Source: Rhodovulum robiginosum
GTDB taxonomy: Bacteria; Pseudomonadota; Alphaproteobacteria; Rhodobacterales; Rhodobacteraceae
Direction: 5' to 3'
Assembly: GCF_003944755.1 (NCBI RefSeq)
Contig: NZ_RWGU01000042.1
Span: 62,001 to 126,000, forward strand
DNA length: 64,000 nt
Shown here: positions 43,093 through 50,805 of the stretch, piece by piece
Layout: every line of letters begins with the position of its first letter
Numbering within the stretch: position 1 is the first letter of the stretch
Notes under the pieces: model-generated
The model's database searches: none
What the model saw: only the letters and a program-made list of their open reading frames with translations
Told to the model about the DNA's origin: nothing
Made by a program: the position numbers and the translations under genes

Positions 43093-43830
43093 TCACCCCC
43101 GCCCGATATAAGGCATCGCGCTCGCCATCACGGTCATGAACTGCACGTTGGCCTCCAAGGGCAGCGATGCCATGTGCAGCACCGATTTCGCCACGTTCGA
43201 CACGTCCATCACCGGCTCGACCGCGATGGACCCGTCCGCCTGGGGCACGCCCTTGGTCATCTTGGCGGCCATGTCGGTCAGCGCGTTGCCGATGTCGATC
43301 TGGCCGCAGGCGATGTTGTAGGGCCGCCCGTCGAGCGACAGCGACCGCGTCAGCCCGGTGATGGCGTGTTTCGAGGCGGTATAGGGCGCCGAGCCCCAGC
43401 GCGGCACATAGGCCGAGACCGAGCCGTTGTTGATGATCCGCCCGCCTTGCGGGTCCTGCACGCGCATCCGGGCAAAGGCGGCACGGGCACAGATGAAGCT
43501 GCCGGTCACGTTGATGTCGATGCAGCGCCGCCAGTCCTCGACCGAGATCTCGTCGACGGTGCCGCCCATGACCGACACGCCCGCGTTGTTGAACAGCGCG
43601 TCGATCCGTCCCCATTCGGCGAGCGCCGCGTCGAAGGCCGCATCCACCTGGCCCTCGTCGGTGACGTCGCAGGGCAGCGCCAGCGCGTCGGGATGGCTGG
43701 CCGCCGCCGCGGTCACCGTCTCCTGGGTGCGCCCGACGATGCCCACGCGCCAGCCCGCGGCCAGAAACGCCTCGGCGCAGGCCTTGCCGATGCCGCGCGC
43801 GGCACCGGTGATGATGATCGTCTGCGCCAT
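43093..43830 (-). CDS. SDR family oxidoreductase
   Basis: This 245-residue classical SDR has TGAARGIGKACAEAF (cofactor), NNAGVSVMGG, INNGSVSAY (catalytic Ser) and PYTASKHAITGL (Tyr-Lys). After strand beta-2 it has GR, suggesting NADP(H). It follows the XylD-like dehydratase on the minus strand with a 36-bp gap, so it is probably in the operon downstream of the GntR operator at 45704. It may oxidise a pentose or sugar acid supplied to the dehydratase; the substrate is not known. Confidence 0.87.
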   Translation of the reverse strand: MAQTIIITGAARGIGKACAEAFLAAGWRVGIVGRTQETVTAAAASHPDALALPCDVTDEGQVDAAFDAALAEWGRIDALFNNAGVSVMGGTVDEISVEDWRRCIDINVTGSFICARAAFARMRVQDPQGGRIINNGSVSAYVPRWGSAPYTASKHAITGLTRSLSLDGRPYNIACGQIDIGNALTDMAAKMTKGVPQADGSIAVEPVMDVSNVAKSVLHMASLPLEANVQFMTVMASAMPYIGRG

Positions 43831-43866
43831 GGCGCGCCTCCCCTCGTTCCGTTGCCCCGGCGGGGC

Positions 43867-45648
43867 CTAGTGGTTGTCTCTCGGCAGGTCGCGCCCGACC
43901 TTCTGATAGGCGGTCGCCAGTTCCAGGCAGCCGCCATCGGCCAGTTGGCCCACATGGGTGCGGTAGATCTCTTCCCACGGCGTCTGGCTGACGATCTCGG
44001 GCGGCGCCCAGGCGGACTTGCGCGCCTCCCATTCGGCCTCGTCCACCAGCGCGTCCATCCGGCTGGCATTGAGGTCCAGCCGCACGGTATCGCCGGTCTG
44101 CAGATAGGCCAGCCCCCCGCCCACCACGGATTCGGGCGAGGCGTTCAAGATAGAGGGGCTTTCCGAGGTGCCCGACTGGCGCCCGTCGCCCACCGTTGGC
44201 AGGTGGTTGATGCCGGCCCGGATCAGGTGATCGGGGGGCTGCATGTTGACCACCTCGGCCGAACCCGGATAGCCGACGCAGCCCACGTTGCGGATGAACA
44301 GGATCGTGTTCTCGTCGATGCCGAGGGCGGGGTCGTTCAGACGGTCGTGGTAATCCTCGGGGCCCTCGAAAACGACGGCGCGGGCCTCGTAGATGCCTTC
44401 CTTGCCCGGCTCCGACAGGAACCGCGCGCGGAAATCGTCGGAAATCACCGAGGTCTTCATCAAAGCCGAGTCGAACAGGTTCCCCGTGAGTACCTTGAAC
44501 CCCGCATTGGACCGCATCGGCGCGTCATAGGTCTTGATCACGTCGCGGTCGACGCTTTCGACCCCCGCGAGGTTGACGCCCATCGTGTTGCCCGTGGCGC
44601 TCATCGCGCCTTCGTGGATGCGGCCCGCCTTCATCAGCTCGCCCATCACCGCGGGCACGCCGCCGGCGCGGAAAAAGCTTTCGCCCAGGTATTCGCCCGC
44701 CGGCTGCATGTTGAGCAGCAGCGGCACGTCGTAGCCGATACGCTCCCAATCCGTCACGTCGAGATCGACGCCCGCGTGGCGCGCGACCGCCTGAAGATGC
44801 GGCGGCGCGTTGGTCGATCCGCCGATGGCGGCGTTGACCACGATGGCGTTCTCGAACGCCTCGCGCGTCAGGATGTCGGACGGTTTCAGATCGTCCAGCA
44901 CCATCTGCACGATGCGCTTGCCGGTCTCGTAGGCCATCCCCATACGCTCTCGAAACGGGGCGGGGATGGCGGAGTTGCCGGTCAGGCTCATGCCCAGCGC
45001 CTCGGTCATGGCGTTCATCGTGCTGGCGGTGCCCATGGTGTTGCAATGGCCCAGCGACGGGGCCGACGAACAGACCCGGCTGATGAATTCGTCATAGTCG
45101 ATCTTGCCTTCGGCCAGCAGGCGGCGGCTTTCCCAGACGATGGTACCCGAGCCGGCGCGCTTGCCCTTCCACCAGCCGTCCAGCATCGGCCCGCCATTGA
45201 GCGCGATCGCCGGAATGTCCACGGTCGCAGCGCCCATCAGCATCGCGGGCGTGGACTTGTCGCAGCCCGTGGTCAGCACCACCCCGTCCAGCGGATAGCC
45301 GTGCAAGATCTCCACCAGCCCCAGATAGGCAAGATTGCGGTCGAGCGCGGCGGTGGGCCGCTTGCCGGTCTCCTGCAGGGGATGGACGGGAAACTCCATC
45401 GGCACGCCTCCCGCCTCGCGGATGCCAGCCTTGATACGGTCCATCAGGAAGACGTGGATCTTGTTGCAGGGCACGAGGTCGGAGCCGGAATTGGCGATGC
45501 CGATGACGGGCCGTTCGCTTTGCAGCTCGTCGCGTGTGAATTCCTGGTTCTGGTAGCGTTCCAGGTAAAGCGCGGTCATCCCCGGGTTGTTGGGGTTGTC
45601 GAACCATTCCTGCGAGCGGAACCGCTTGTTCGCGCGGGTATCTGTCAT
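43867..45648 (-). CDS. IlvD/Edd family dehydratase, XylD-like pentonate (D-xylonate or L-arabinonate) dehydratase
   Basis: This 593-residue Fe-S dehydratase closely follows the Caulobacter D-xylonate dehydratase XylD layout: FRSQEWFDNPNNPGMTALYLER at the start, PVIGIANSGSDLVPCNKIH, LTTGCDKSTPAMLMGAA (family signature 1), SSAPSLGHCNTMGTASTM, LLNMQPAGEYLGESF, GDGRQSGTSESPSILNASPE (signature 2) and a C-terminal LPRDNH. The three cluster cysteines are in PCNK, GCDK and GHCNT. It dehydrates a pentonate or related aldonate to a 2-keto-3-deoxy acid. A perfect GntR operator lies 56-71 bases upstream. The ATG at 45648 has GGGAGGC in front. Confidence 0.92.
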   Translation of the reverse strand: MTDTRANKRFRSQEWFDNPNNPGMTALYLERYQNQEFTRDELQSERPVIGIANSGSDLVPCNKIHVFLMDRIKAGIREAGGVPMEFPVHPLQETGKRPTAALDRNLAYLGLVEILHGYPLDGVVLTTGCDKSTPAMLMGAATVDIPAIALNGGPMLDGWWKGKRAGSGTIVWESRRLLAEGKIDYDEFISRVCSSAPSLGHCNTMGTASTMNAMTEALGMSLTGNSAIPAPFRERMGMAYETGKRIVQMVLDDLKPSDILTREAFENAIVVNAAIGGSTNAPPHLQAVARHAGVDLDVTDWERIGYDVPLLLNMQPAGEYLGESFFRAGGVPAVMGELMKAGRIHEGAMSATGNTMGVNLAGVESVDRDVIKTYDAPMRSNAGFKVLTGNLFDSALMKTSVISDDFRARFLSEPGKEGIYEARAVVFEGPEDYHDRLNDPALGIDENTILFIRNVGCVGYPGSAEVVNMQPPDHLIRAGINHLPTVGDGRQSGTSESPSILNASPESVVGGGLAYLQTGDTVRLDLNASRMDALVDEAEWEARKSAWAPPEIVSQTPWEEIYRTHVGQLADGGCLELATAYQKVGRDLPRDNH

Positions 45649-45703
45649 GGCTTGCCTCCCATGGGCGCGCCGCCATTGCCGCCGCCCTTGGCACAGGTTT
45701 TCA

Positions 45704-45719
45704 ATTTGGTATACCAAAT
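45704..45719. promoter_or_regulatory. GntR operator site 3 (ATTTGGTATACCAAAT)
   Basis: This 16-bp perfect palindrome lies between the XylD-like gene (minus) and the secreted LprI-like gene (plus), 56 bases and 37 bases from the respective starts. It is the longest match to the ExuR/UxuR-type consensus apart from site 4. It probably represses both divergent units. Confidence 0.82.
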
Positions 45720-45755
45720 GCAAGGGGATTCATACCGTCCCGGGGAGGAGACGTC

Positions 45756-46232
45756 ATGAGATTGCGCACCGCGCTGGGCCTCGCCGCCCTTCTGGCCGGG
45801 CCCGTTCCGGCCGCGGCGGCCGAGATCGACCTGCCCGCCGTCGCCGCCTGCGTCGAGGCGCACGCGGCCATGGGTGACTTTCCCGCGCCCTGTCTGGCCA
45901 AGACGATGGCCGAATGCCGCGCGATCCCGCCCGACAGCCCTGCCCTTGCCTCGCAATGCTTCCGCGAGGCCCGCGAGTCGTGGTTTGACGGCATCGCCGC
46001 GCACATGGCCGAGATCCGCAAAACGGCGCCGGAAGAGATCGCCGCCATTGCCGGGATCGAGCTGAAATACGACCTCATGGCAGACATGACTCAATGCGAC
46101 CGTATGGAGGAACTGGCCCTCGTCGGCCCCGGCGCCGCCGAAGACATCCAACGGCAAAAGGACACCTGCGCCGCGGCGGCCGCGGGCAAGGCCTATATCC
46201 GGCTCCTCTGGCGCTCGCGGAACCTGCAATGA
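45756..46232 (+). CDS. Secreted LprI-like (DUF1311-type) small protein
   Basis: This 158-residue protein has a signal peptide (residues 1-22, ending PAAAAEID) and six cysteines in the mature part (VAACVEAH, PCLAKT, AECRAI, QCFREA, QCDRME, DTCAAA). The helix and cysteine layout resembles the protein at 6431-6949. It is presumably periplasmic and disulfide-bonded. It starts 37 bases from GntR operator 3 and overlaps azlC by 4 bases (ATGA), so it appears to be co-transcribed with an amino-acid exporter. Its function is unknown. Confidence 0.7.
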   Translation: MRLRTALGLAALLAGPVPAAAAEIDLPAVAACVEAHAAMGDFPAPCLAKTMAECRAIPPDSPALASQCFREARESWFDGIAAHMAEIRKTAPEEIAAIAGIELKYDLMADMTQCDRMEELALVGPGAAEDIQRQKDTCAAAAAGKAYIRLLWRSRNLQ

Positions 46233-46942
46233 CCCGGGCCGAGGCCTTCTGGCGCGGCTATCGTGACTGCGCGCCGTTCATCATCATCGTGGTGCCCTAC
46301 TCGATGCTGTTCGGCGTGGTGGCCCGCGATGCCGGGCTCGACATCCTGCAAACCATGTCGATGTCGGTCCTGGTGATCGCCGGGGCCTCGCAATTCACCG
46401 CGCTGGCGCTGTTGCAGGAAAACGCCCCGGTCTTCATCGCGCTGCTGATCGCGCTGGCGGTGAATTTGCGCATGGCGATGTATTCGGCGGCGCTGGTGCC
46501 GCATGTGGGCCATGCGCGGCTGGGGGTGCGGGCGCTGATGGCCTACCTGATGGTCGATCAGGCCTTTGCCGTGGCGGTGCGCACCTACGAGGACAACCCG
46601 ACCATGCCGACCGCGGTGAAGGTGGCCTATTACTTCGGCTGCATGATGCTGATCTGCCCGGTCTGGTACGCCTTTACCCTGATCGGCGCGGTGGTGGGGC
46701 GCGGCCTGCCGGCCAGCCTGTCGCTCGATTTCGCGGTGCCGGTCTGTTTCATCGCGATGCTGGCGCCGCTGTTGCGGTCGCTGCCCCATGTCGTCGCCGC
46801 GCTGGTCTCGGCGCTGGCGGCCATCGCCTTTGCCTGGGTGCCATGGAGCCTCGGCCTGCCGGTCGCCGCCGGAATCGCGATGGTCGCCGGCGCCCAGACC
46901 GAGCTTTACCTGCGCCGCCGCGCCGCGCGGGTGCGCCCATGA
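46229..46942 (+). CDS. azlC: AzlC family protein (branched-chain amino acid export permease)
   Basis: This 237-residue membrane protein has the AzlC start FWRGYRDCAPFIIIVVPYSMLFGVVARDAGLD, then IAGASQFTALALL, LAVNLRMAMYSAAL and DQAFAV. It forms the large half of an AzlCD exporter of branched-chain amino acids or their analogues. ATGA overlaps on both sides tie it to the upstream secreted protein and downstream azlD. Its link to sugar-acid metabolism is not obvious. Confidence 0.93.
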   Translation: MTRAEAFWRGYRDCAPFIIIVVPYSMLFGVVARDAGLDILQTMSMSVLVIAGASQFTALALLQENAPVFIALLIALAVNLRMAMYSAALVPHVGHARLGVRALMAYLMVDQAFAVAVRTYEDNPTMPTAVKVAYYFGCMMLICPVWYAFTLIGAVVGRGLPASLSLDFAVPVCFIAMLAPLLRSLPHVVAALVSALAAIAFAWVPWSLGLPVAAGIAMVAGAQTELYLRRRAARVRP

Positions 46943-47268
46943 TTTCCGACACCGCCTTTTGGGGCCTTACGCTAGGTCTGGGGGTCGGCACCTTCCTGAT
47001 CCGGTTTTCATTTCTCGGCATCCTCGGCGGACGGCAGTTGCCCGACTGGGCGCTGTTGCACCTCAAATATGTGGGCGTCGCGGTCTTTCCCGCGCTGGTC
47101 ACGCCGCTGGTGCTGTGGCCCGAGGCCACTGGCGGGGCGTTCGAACCCGCCCGCCTGATCGCGGCACTGGCCGCCCTCGTCGCGGGGCTGCGCACCGGCG
47201 TCGTGGGGGCCATCCTGGCCGGGATGGGCACGCTCTACCTGCTCCAACTCATTCCCGGTCACCTCTAG
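46939..47268 (+). CDS. azlD: AzlD domain-containing protein (small subunit of branched-chain amino acid exporter)
   Basis: This 109-residue protein has three or four hydrophobic helices and the AzlD pattern GVGTFLIRFSFLGIL, LKYVGVAVFPALVTPLVLW and RLIAALAALVAGLRTG. It pairs with AzlC encoded directly upstream (ATGA overlap). Confidence 0.9.
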   Translation: MISDTAFWGLTLGLGVGTFLIRFSFLGILGGRQLPDWALLHLKYVGVAVFPALVTPLVLWPEATGGAFEPARLIAALAALVAGLRTGVVGAILAGMGTLYLLQLIPGHL

Positions 47269-47283
47269 AGAAAGGCTTGCCCG

Positions 47284-47982
47284 ATGATCGAAGAACCTCC
47301 CGTCCTGACCATCGTCACATCCCGCCCCCGCCCCAGCGCCGCGCAGATCGCGGCGTTTCAGGGTGTGCCCACCGGCTTTGTCTGCGACGCGATGGAGGGG
47401 CTCGGCGCGCTCGACACCGCCATTGCCCCCGTCGGCGGGGTGATGGACCCCGACGTTCGGGTCGCCGGCCCCGCGCTGGTGGCCGACAACGGCCCGGCCG
47501 AGATCCTTGCCACGCTGGCGGCGGTCAACCTGGCCCAGCCCGGCGACGTGGTGGTCGCCGCGGTCTCGGGCTACCAGGGCTGCTCGGCCAGCGGCGACCA
47601 GGTGATCGGCATGTTCAGGAACGCCGGCGCGGCGGGGCTCGTCACCGACGGGCCGCTGCGCGACTACGAGGGCATCGCCGAGGTGGGCCTGCCCGCCTGG
47701 TGCACCGGGCTCAACCCCAACTCGCCCTACAGCAACGGCCCCGGCACCGTGGGCGGCGCGGCCTTCATCGGCGGCCGGCAGGTCGCCTCGGGCGACATGG
47801 TCGTGGCCGATTGCAGCGGCGTGGTGGTCGTGCCCTTCGCCCGGATCGACGCGGTGATCGCCGCGCTCGACACTGTCCGGACGCTGGAGGAAGAGCTGGA
47901 GGCCAAGGTGAAAGACGGCTTTCGCACGCCGCTCGACCTCGAGGACCTGCTGGCCTCGGGCAAGGCGGTCGAACTGGGCTGA
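47284..47982 (+). CDS. RraA family protein (4-hydroxy-4-methyl-2-oxoglutarate/oxaloacetate aldolase-like)
   Basis: This 232-residue RraA/HMG-aldolase fold protein has GFVCDAMEGLGALD (residues 31-44), RVAGPALV, PGDVVVAAVSGYQGCSASGDQVIGMFRNAGAAGLVTDGPLRD, with the Arg-Asp of the metal/pyruvate site, and VVADCSGVVVVPF. Proteins of this kind in sugar-acid clusters act as pyruvate or oxaloacetate aldolases/decarboxylases rather than RNase E regulators. It lies 15 bases after azlD and has a GAGAAAGG ribosome site. Confidence 0.88.
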   Translation: MIEEPPVLTIVTSRPRPSAAQIAAFQGVPTGFVCDAMEGLGALDTAIAPVGGVMDPDVRVAGPALVADNGPAEILATLAAVNLAQPGDVVVAAVSGYQGCSASGDQVIGMFRNAGAAGLVTDGPLRDYEGIAEVGLPAWCTGLNPNSPYSNGPGTVGGAAFIGGRQVASGDMVVADCSGVVVVPFARIDAVIAALDTVRTLEEELEAKVKDGFRTPLDLEDLLASGKAVELG

Positions 47983-47991
47983 CGCCGGCGC

Positions 47992-48882
47992 TCAGCCAAA
48001 GGCGCTTTTGGCCCCGCCCGATTCCTGCATCCGGAAGATCGACGAGGTATCGGGCGCGGGCGGCAGCGGCATGCGCACCGGCACCTGCTCCAGCCGGGGG
48101 GCGAGGCAGGGTGCGCCGGTGATCGTGCGGTCCTGCAGATCGTCCCAAAACCGGCGCTGGCCAAGCGCGTGGAAATAGCTGTTCGCGCCAAGGATCGGCC
48201 AGGCATCGGCCTTGGCGATCTCGTAGAACAGGATCATCCGCGCCCGGTCGCTGACATTGGGGGCCGAGCCGTGCAGCAGCCGCGCGTGATGCACCGTCAT
48301 GCTGCCGGCACGGCCGGTCAGCGTCACGGCCCTGTCGCGCTCGAAGAGCGGGTCGTCGGGGTCGATCGCCCCGCAGAACACGCCGTTGGCGTTGTGGCTC
48401 AGGATCGGCCCCTTGTGGGTGCCCGGGATCACCATCAGCGGCCCGTTCGCCTCGTCCACATCCTCCAGCATCAAACCGAAGGCCAGCAAATCGTCATTGG
48501 TATGCGGGTAAAAGGCCCAGTCCTGGTGCCATTCCACCGCCGCCCCGCCCCCCGGCGCCTTGGTGTTCAGCTTGGAGGTCAGCAGCGTCGTGTCCGGCCC
48601 CAGCAGGTCGGTCAGCACCTCGGTCACGCCCGAGCGCGTCAGGATTTCCCAGAAATACGGGTCGCGCTTGTGCGGCAGCTTGATCCGGGTCAGGCGCGGG
48701 CCGTCGGGCCCGTGCCCCTTGTCGAGGTCGTAGACCTCGTCGCTTGTCGATACATGCCGCGAGGCGTCGATCAGCCCGTGGGTGATCTTTTGCAGCCGCG
48801 CCAACTGGTCGGGCGTCACCGCGTCCTCGACCATCAGATACCCGTTCTCGGCGTAAAACGCCTTTTGCGCTTCGCTCAGCAT
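47992..48882 (-). CDS. Phytanoyl-CoA dioxygenase family protein
   Basis: This 296-residue Fe(II)/2-oxoglutarate dioxygenase family protein has the HxD in VEWHQDWAFYPHTNDD (near residue 118), IPGTHKGPILSH, the distal His in HHARLLHGSAPNVSDRARMILFYE and an early YLMVEDAVTPDQLARL segment. It is the second PhyH protein of the island but only loosely like the one at 34442. It lies 23 bases downstream of a GarR-like dehydrogenase on the same strand, in the operon that follows GntR operator 4. Its substrate is unknown. Confidence 0.88.
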   Translation of the reverse strand: MLSEAQKAFYAENGYLMVEDAVTPDQLARLQKITHGLIDASRHVSTSDEVYDLDKGHGPDGPRLTRIKLPHKRDPYFWEILTRSGVTEVLTDLLGPDTTLLTSKLNTKAPGGGAAVEWHQDWAFYPHTNDDLLAFGLMLEDVDEANGPLMVIPGTHKGPILSHNANGVFCGAIDPDDPLFERDRAVTLTGRAGSMTVHHARLLHGSAPNVSDRARMILFYEIAKADAWPILGANSYFHALGQRRFWDDLQDRTITGAPCLAPRLEQVPVRMPLPPAPDTSSIFRMQESGGAKSAFG

Positions 48883-48905
48883 CTCTCCCCCTTTCGACAG
48901 GCGCC

Positions 48906-49826
48906 TCAGCCGCCCGTCTTGGTCACCTCGTCCATGTCGAGCCCGTTCAGCCGGCCCACATGGTCCGACAGCATCGGCACGTAATCCTGGCCCGCCCCGA
49001 TCGCCTCGGCATGGGTGTAGTAATGCCGCGCCGCCGCGGCCATCACGTTGACCACGCCCGCCTCGGTCGCCATGGCGTTGACATAGCGCAGGTCTTTCGA
49101 GGCGTTGGCGATGGCGAACTTGTGGGCGTCGCGGTTTCGGTCGACCACGTAATTCATGAAGGTGTCGAAAAACCCGCAGCCCATGCGGCTGGGCGCGATC
49201 ACCTCGCGGAATTGGGCGGGCGAGATGCCCACCTTGGCGGCCAGCACCGTGGCCTCGGAATAGAGCGCGCCGTAGCTCATCGAGATGAAGTTCATCAAGA
49301 GCTTCATCTTATGCCCGGTGCCGACCGGGCCCATGTGGGAAACCGACCCGGCCCAGCAGTCGATCACCGGGCGGATGCGCTGCAACACATCCTCGTCTGC
49401 GCCCACCATCGCGTCCAGCATGCCCGCCTCGGCCTCTTTCGGGGTGCGGCCCAGCGGTGCGTCGACCATGGCCGCGCCTTTTTCCGCCAGCTCGTCGGCC
49501 AGCGCCAGGGTCGAGGTCGGGTCGGCCGTGGTGGTGTCGATCACAACCAGCCCCTCCCGCGCGCCCGCCAGGATGCCGTCCTCGCCCCGGATCACCGCCT
49601 CGACCTGGGGCGAGTTCGACAGGCACAGGTGGATGACATCGCATCCCTCGGCCATCTCGCGCGGGCTCGCGGCCTCGGTCGCGCCCATCCCCACCAGGCT
49701 GTCCACCGGCACCCGGTTGCGATGCCCCTTGATGACCAGCGGATAGCCGCCCTCAAGGATGTTCTTGGCCATGCCGTGGCCCATCAGGCCGACGCCGATA
49801 AAGCCGATGACCGGTTTGTCGCTCAT
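48906..49826 (-). CDS. NAD(P)-dependent beta-hydroxyacid dehydrogenase (GarR/3-HIBDH family)
   Basis: This 306-residue protein has GFIGVGLMGHGMAKNILEGG (residues 8-27), VVIDTTTADPTS, the catalytic Lys in GHKMKLLMNFI and a helical C-terminal domain. It carries the variant DAPLGRTPKEA in place of DAPVSGG, as does the paralogue at 38066. Together they look like a clade specialised for a bulky hydroxy acid. It lies between the idnO-like gene and a PhyH gene on the minus strand. Confidence 0.88.
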   Translation of the reverse strand: MSDKPVIGFIGVGLMGHGMAKNILEGGYPLVIKGHRNRVPVDSLVGMGATEAASPREMAEGCDVIHLCLSNSPQVEAVIRGEDGILAGAREGLVVIDTTTADPTSTLALADELAEKGAAMVDAPLGRTPKEAEAGMLDAMVGADEDVLQRIRPVIDCWAGSVSHMGPVGTGHKMKLLMNFISMSYGALYSEATVLAAKVGISPAQFREVIAPSRMGCGFFDTFMNYVVDRNRDAHKFAIANASKDLRYVNAMATEAGVVNVMAAAARHYYTHAEAIGAGQDYVPMLSDHVGRLNGLDMDEVTKTGG

Positions 49827-49922
49827 GTCCTCTTTCCTCCCTCGGTTCTGGTTTCGCGCCGTGCGGGACGGCGGGCGGGGCGATGCGGGCCTCGCCCGCG
49901 AGCGCCGCGCGGCGGCCCCTCT

Positions 49923-50684
49923 TCACAGGCTCGCCGTGATCCCCCCGTCGACGAACAGCGTGTGACCGTTGACAAAGCTCGACGCCGGCGCGGCGAGGAA
50001 CACGCAGGCGCCGACCAACTCCTCTACCCGGCCCCAGCGCCCCGCCGGCGTGCGCTTTTCCAGCCAGGCGCAAAAATCCGGGTCGGCGACCAGCGCGGCG
50101 TTGAGCGGCGTGTCGAAATAGCCCGGTGCGATGGCGTTGCAGTTCAGCCCGTGCCGCGCCCAATCCGTCGCCATGCCCTTGGTCAGGTTGGCAATCGCCC
50201 CCTTCGAGGCGGTGTAGGGCGCGATGCCGGGGCGCGCGAGCGCGGTTTGCACGCTGGCGATGTTGATGATGCGCCCCGCACCGCGCCCGATCATGTGCCG
50301 CGCGACCGCCTGGCCGACATAGAAGGCCGAGTTGACATTGGTGCGCATCAGCCGGTCGAACGCCTCGACCGGGAAATCCTCCAGCGGCGAGCGGTGCTGC
50401 ATCCCGGCGTTGTTCACCAGGATGTCGATCGGCCCCTGCGCCGTCTCGAACCCGTCGACGGCCGCGCGCACCGCGCCCGCATCCGTCACGTCGAACTCCA
50501 GTGTCTCGACGGCCGCGCCTTCGTCGCGCAGCGTTGCCGCCGCGGCCTCCAGCCGCTCGGCGTTGCGCGCGTTCAGCACCACCGCCGCCCCGGCCCCGGC
50601 CAGCCCGCGCGCCAGCGCCAGGCCGATTCCCATAGACGAGCCCGTCACGAGGGCCCGCTGGCCGCTCAGGTCGAACAATTGCAT
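49923..50684 (-). CDS. idnO: Gluconate 5-dehydrogenase-like SDR
   Basis: This 253-residue SDR is similar to E. coli IdnO in TGSSMGIGLALARGL (cofactor), NNAGMQHRSPLEDFPVE, IINIASVQTALARPGIAPYTASKGA (Ser, Tyr, Lys), NAIAPGYFDTPLN, WLEKRTPAGRWGRVEELVGA and FVNGHTLFVDGG. It would reduce 5-keto-D-gluconate to D-gluconate. It diverges from idnD with GntR operator 4 between them, so both idonate steps are under one control. The ATG at 50684 has GGGGGAGG. Confidence 0.88.
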   Translation of the reverse strand: MQLFDLSGQRALVTGSSMGIGLALARGLAGAGAAVVLNARNAERLEAAAATLRDEGAAVETLEFDVTDAGAVRAAVDGFETAQGPIDILVNNAGMQHRSPLEDFPVEAFDRLMRTNVNSAFYVGQAVARHMIGRGAGRIINIASVQTALARPGIAPYTASKGAIANLTKGMATDWARHGLNCNAIAPGYFDTPLNAALVADPDFCAWLEKRTPAGRWGRVEELVGACVFLAAPASSFVNGHTLFVDGGITASL

Positions 50685-50748
50685 AGCGCCTCCCCCGGGC
50701 CTTGGCCGGAAAGGTTGACAACACCCCCCCAAGCGGCCTTCATGGCCG

Positions 50749-50766
50749 AAAATGGTATACCATTTT
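50749..50766. promoter_or_regulatory. GntR operator site 4 (AAAATGGTATACCATTTT)
   Basis: This 18-bp perfect palindrome lies between idnO (start 65 bases away) and idnD (start 40 bases away). It is the most extended copy of the family and closely resembles the ExuR/UxuR consensus. Confidence 0.85.
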
Positions 50767-50805
50767 GGCGGCGTTGCAACCCGCCACCCCAGGGAGGTCC
50801 AGCCG

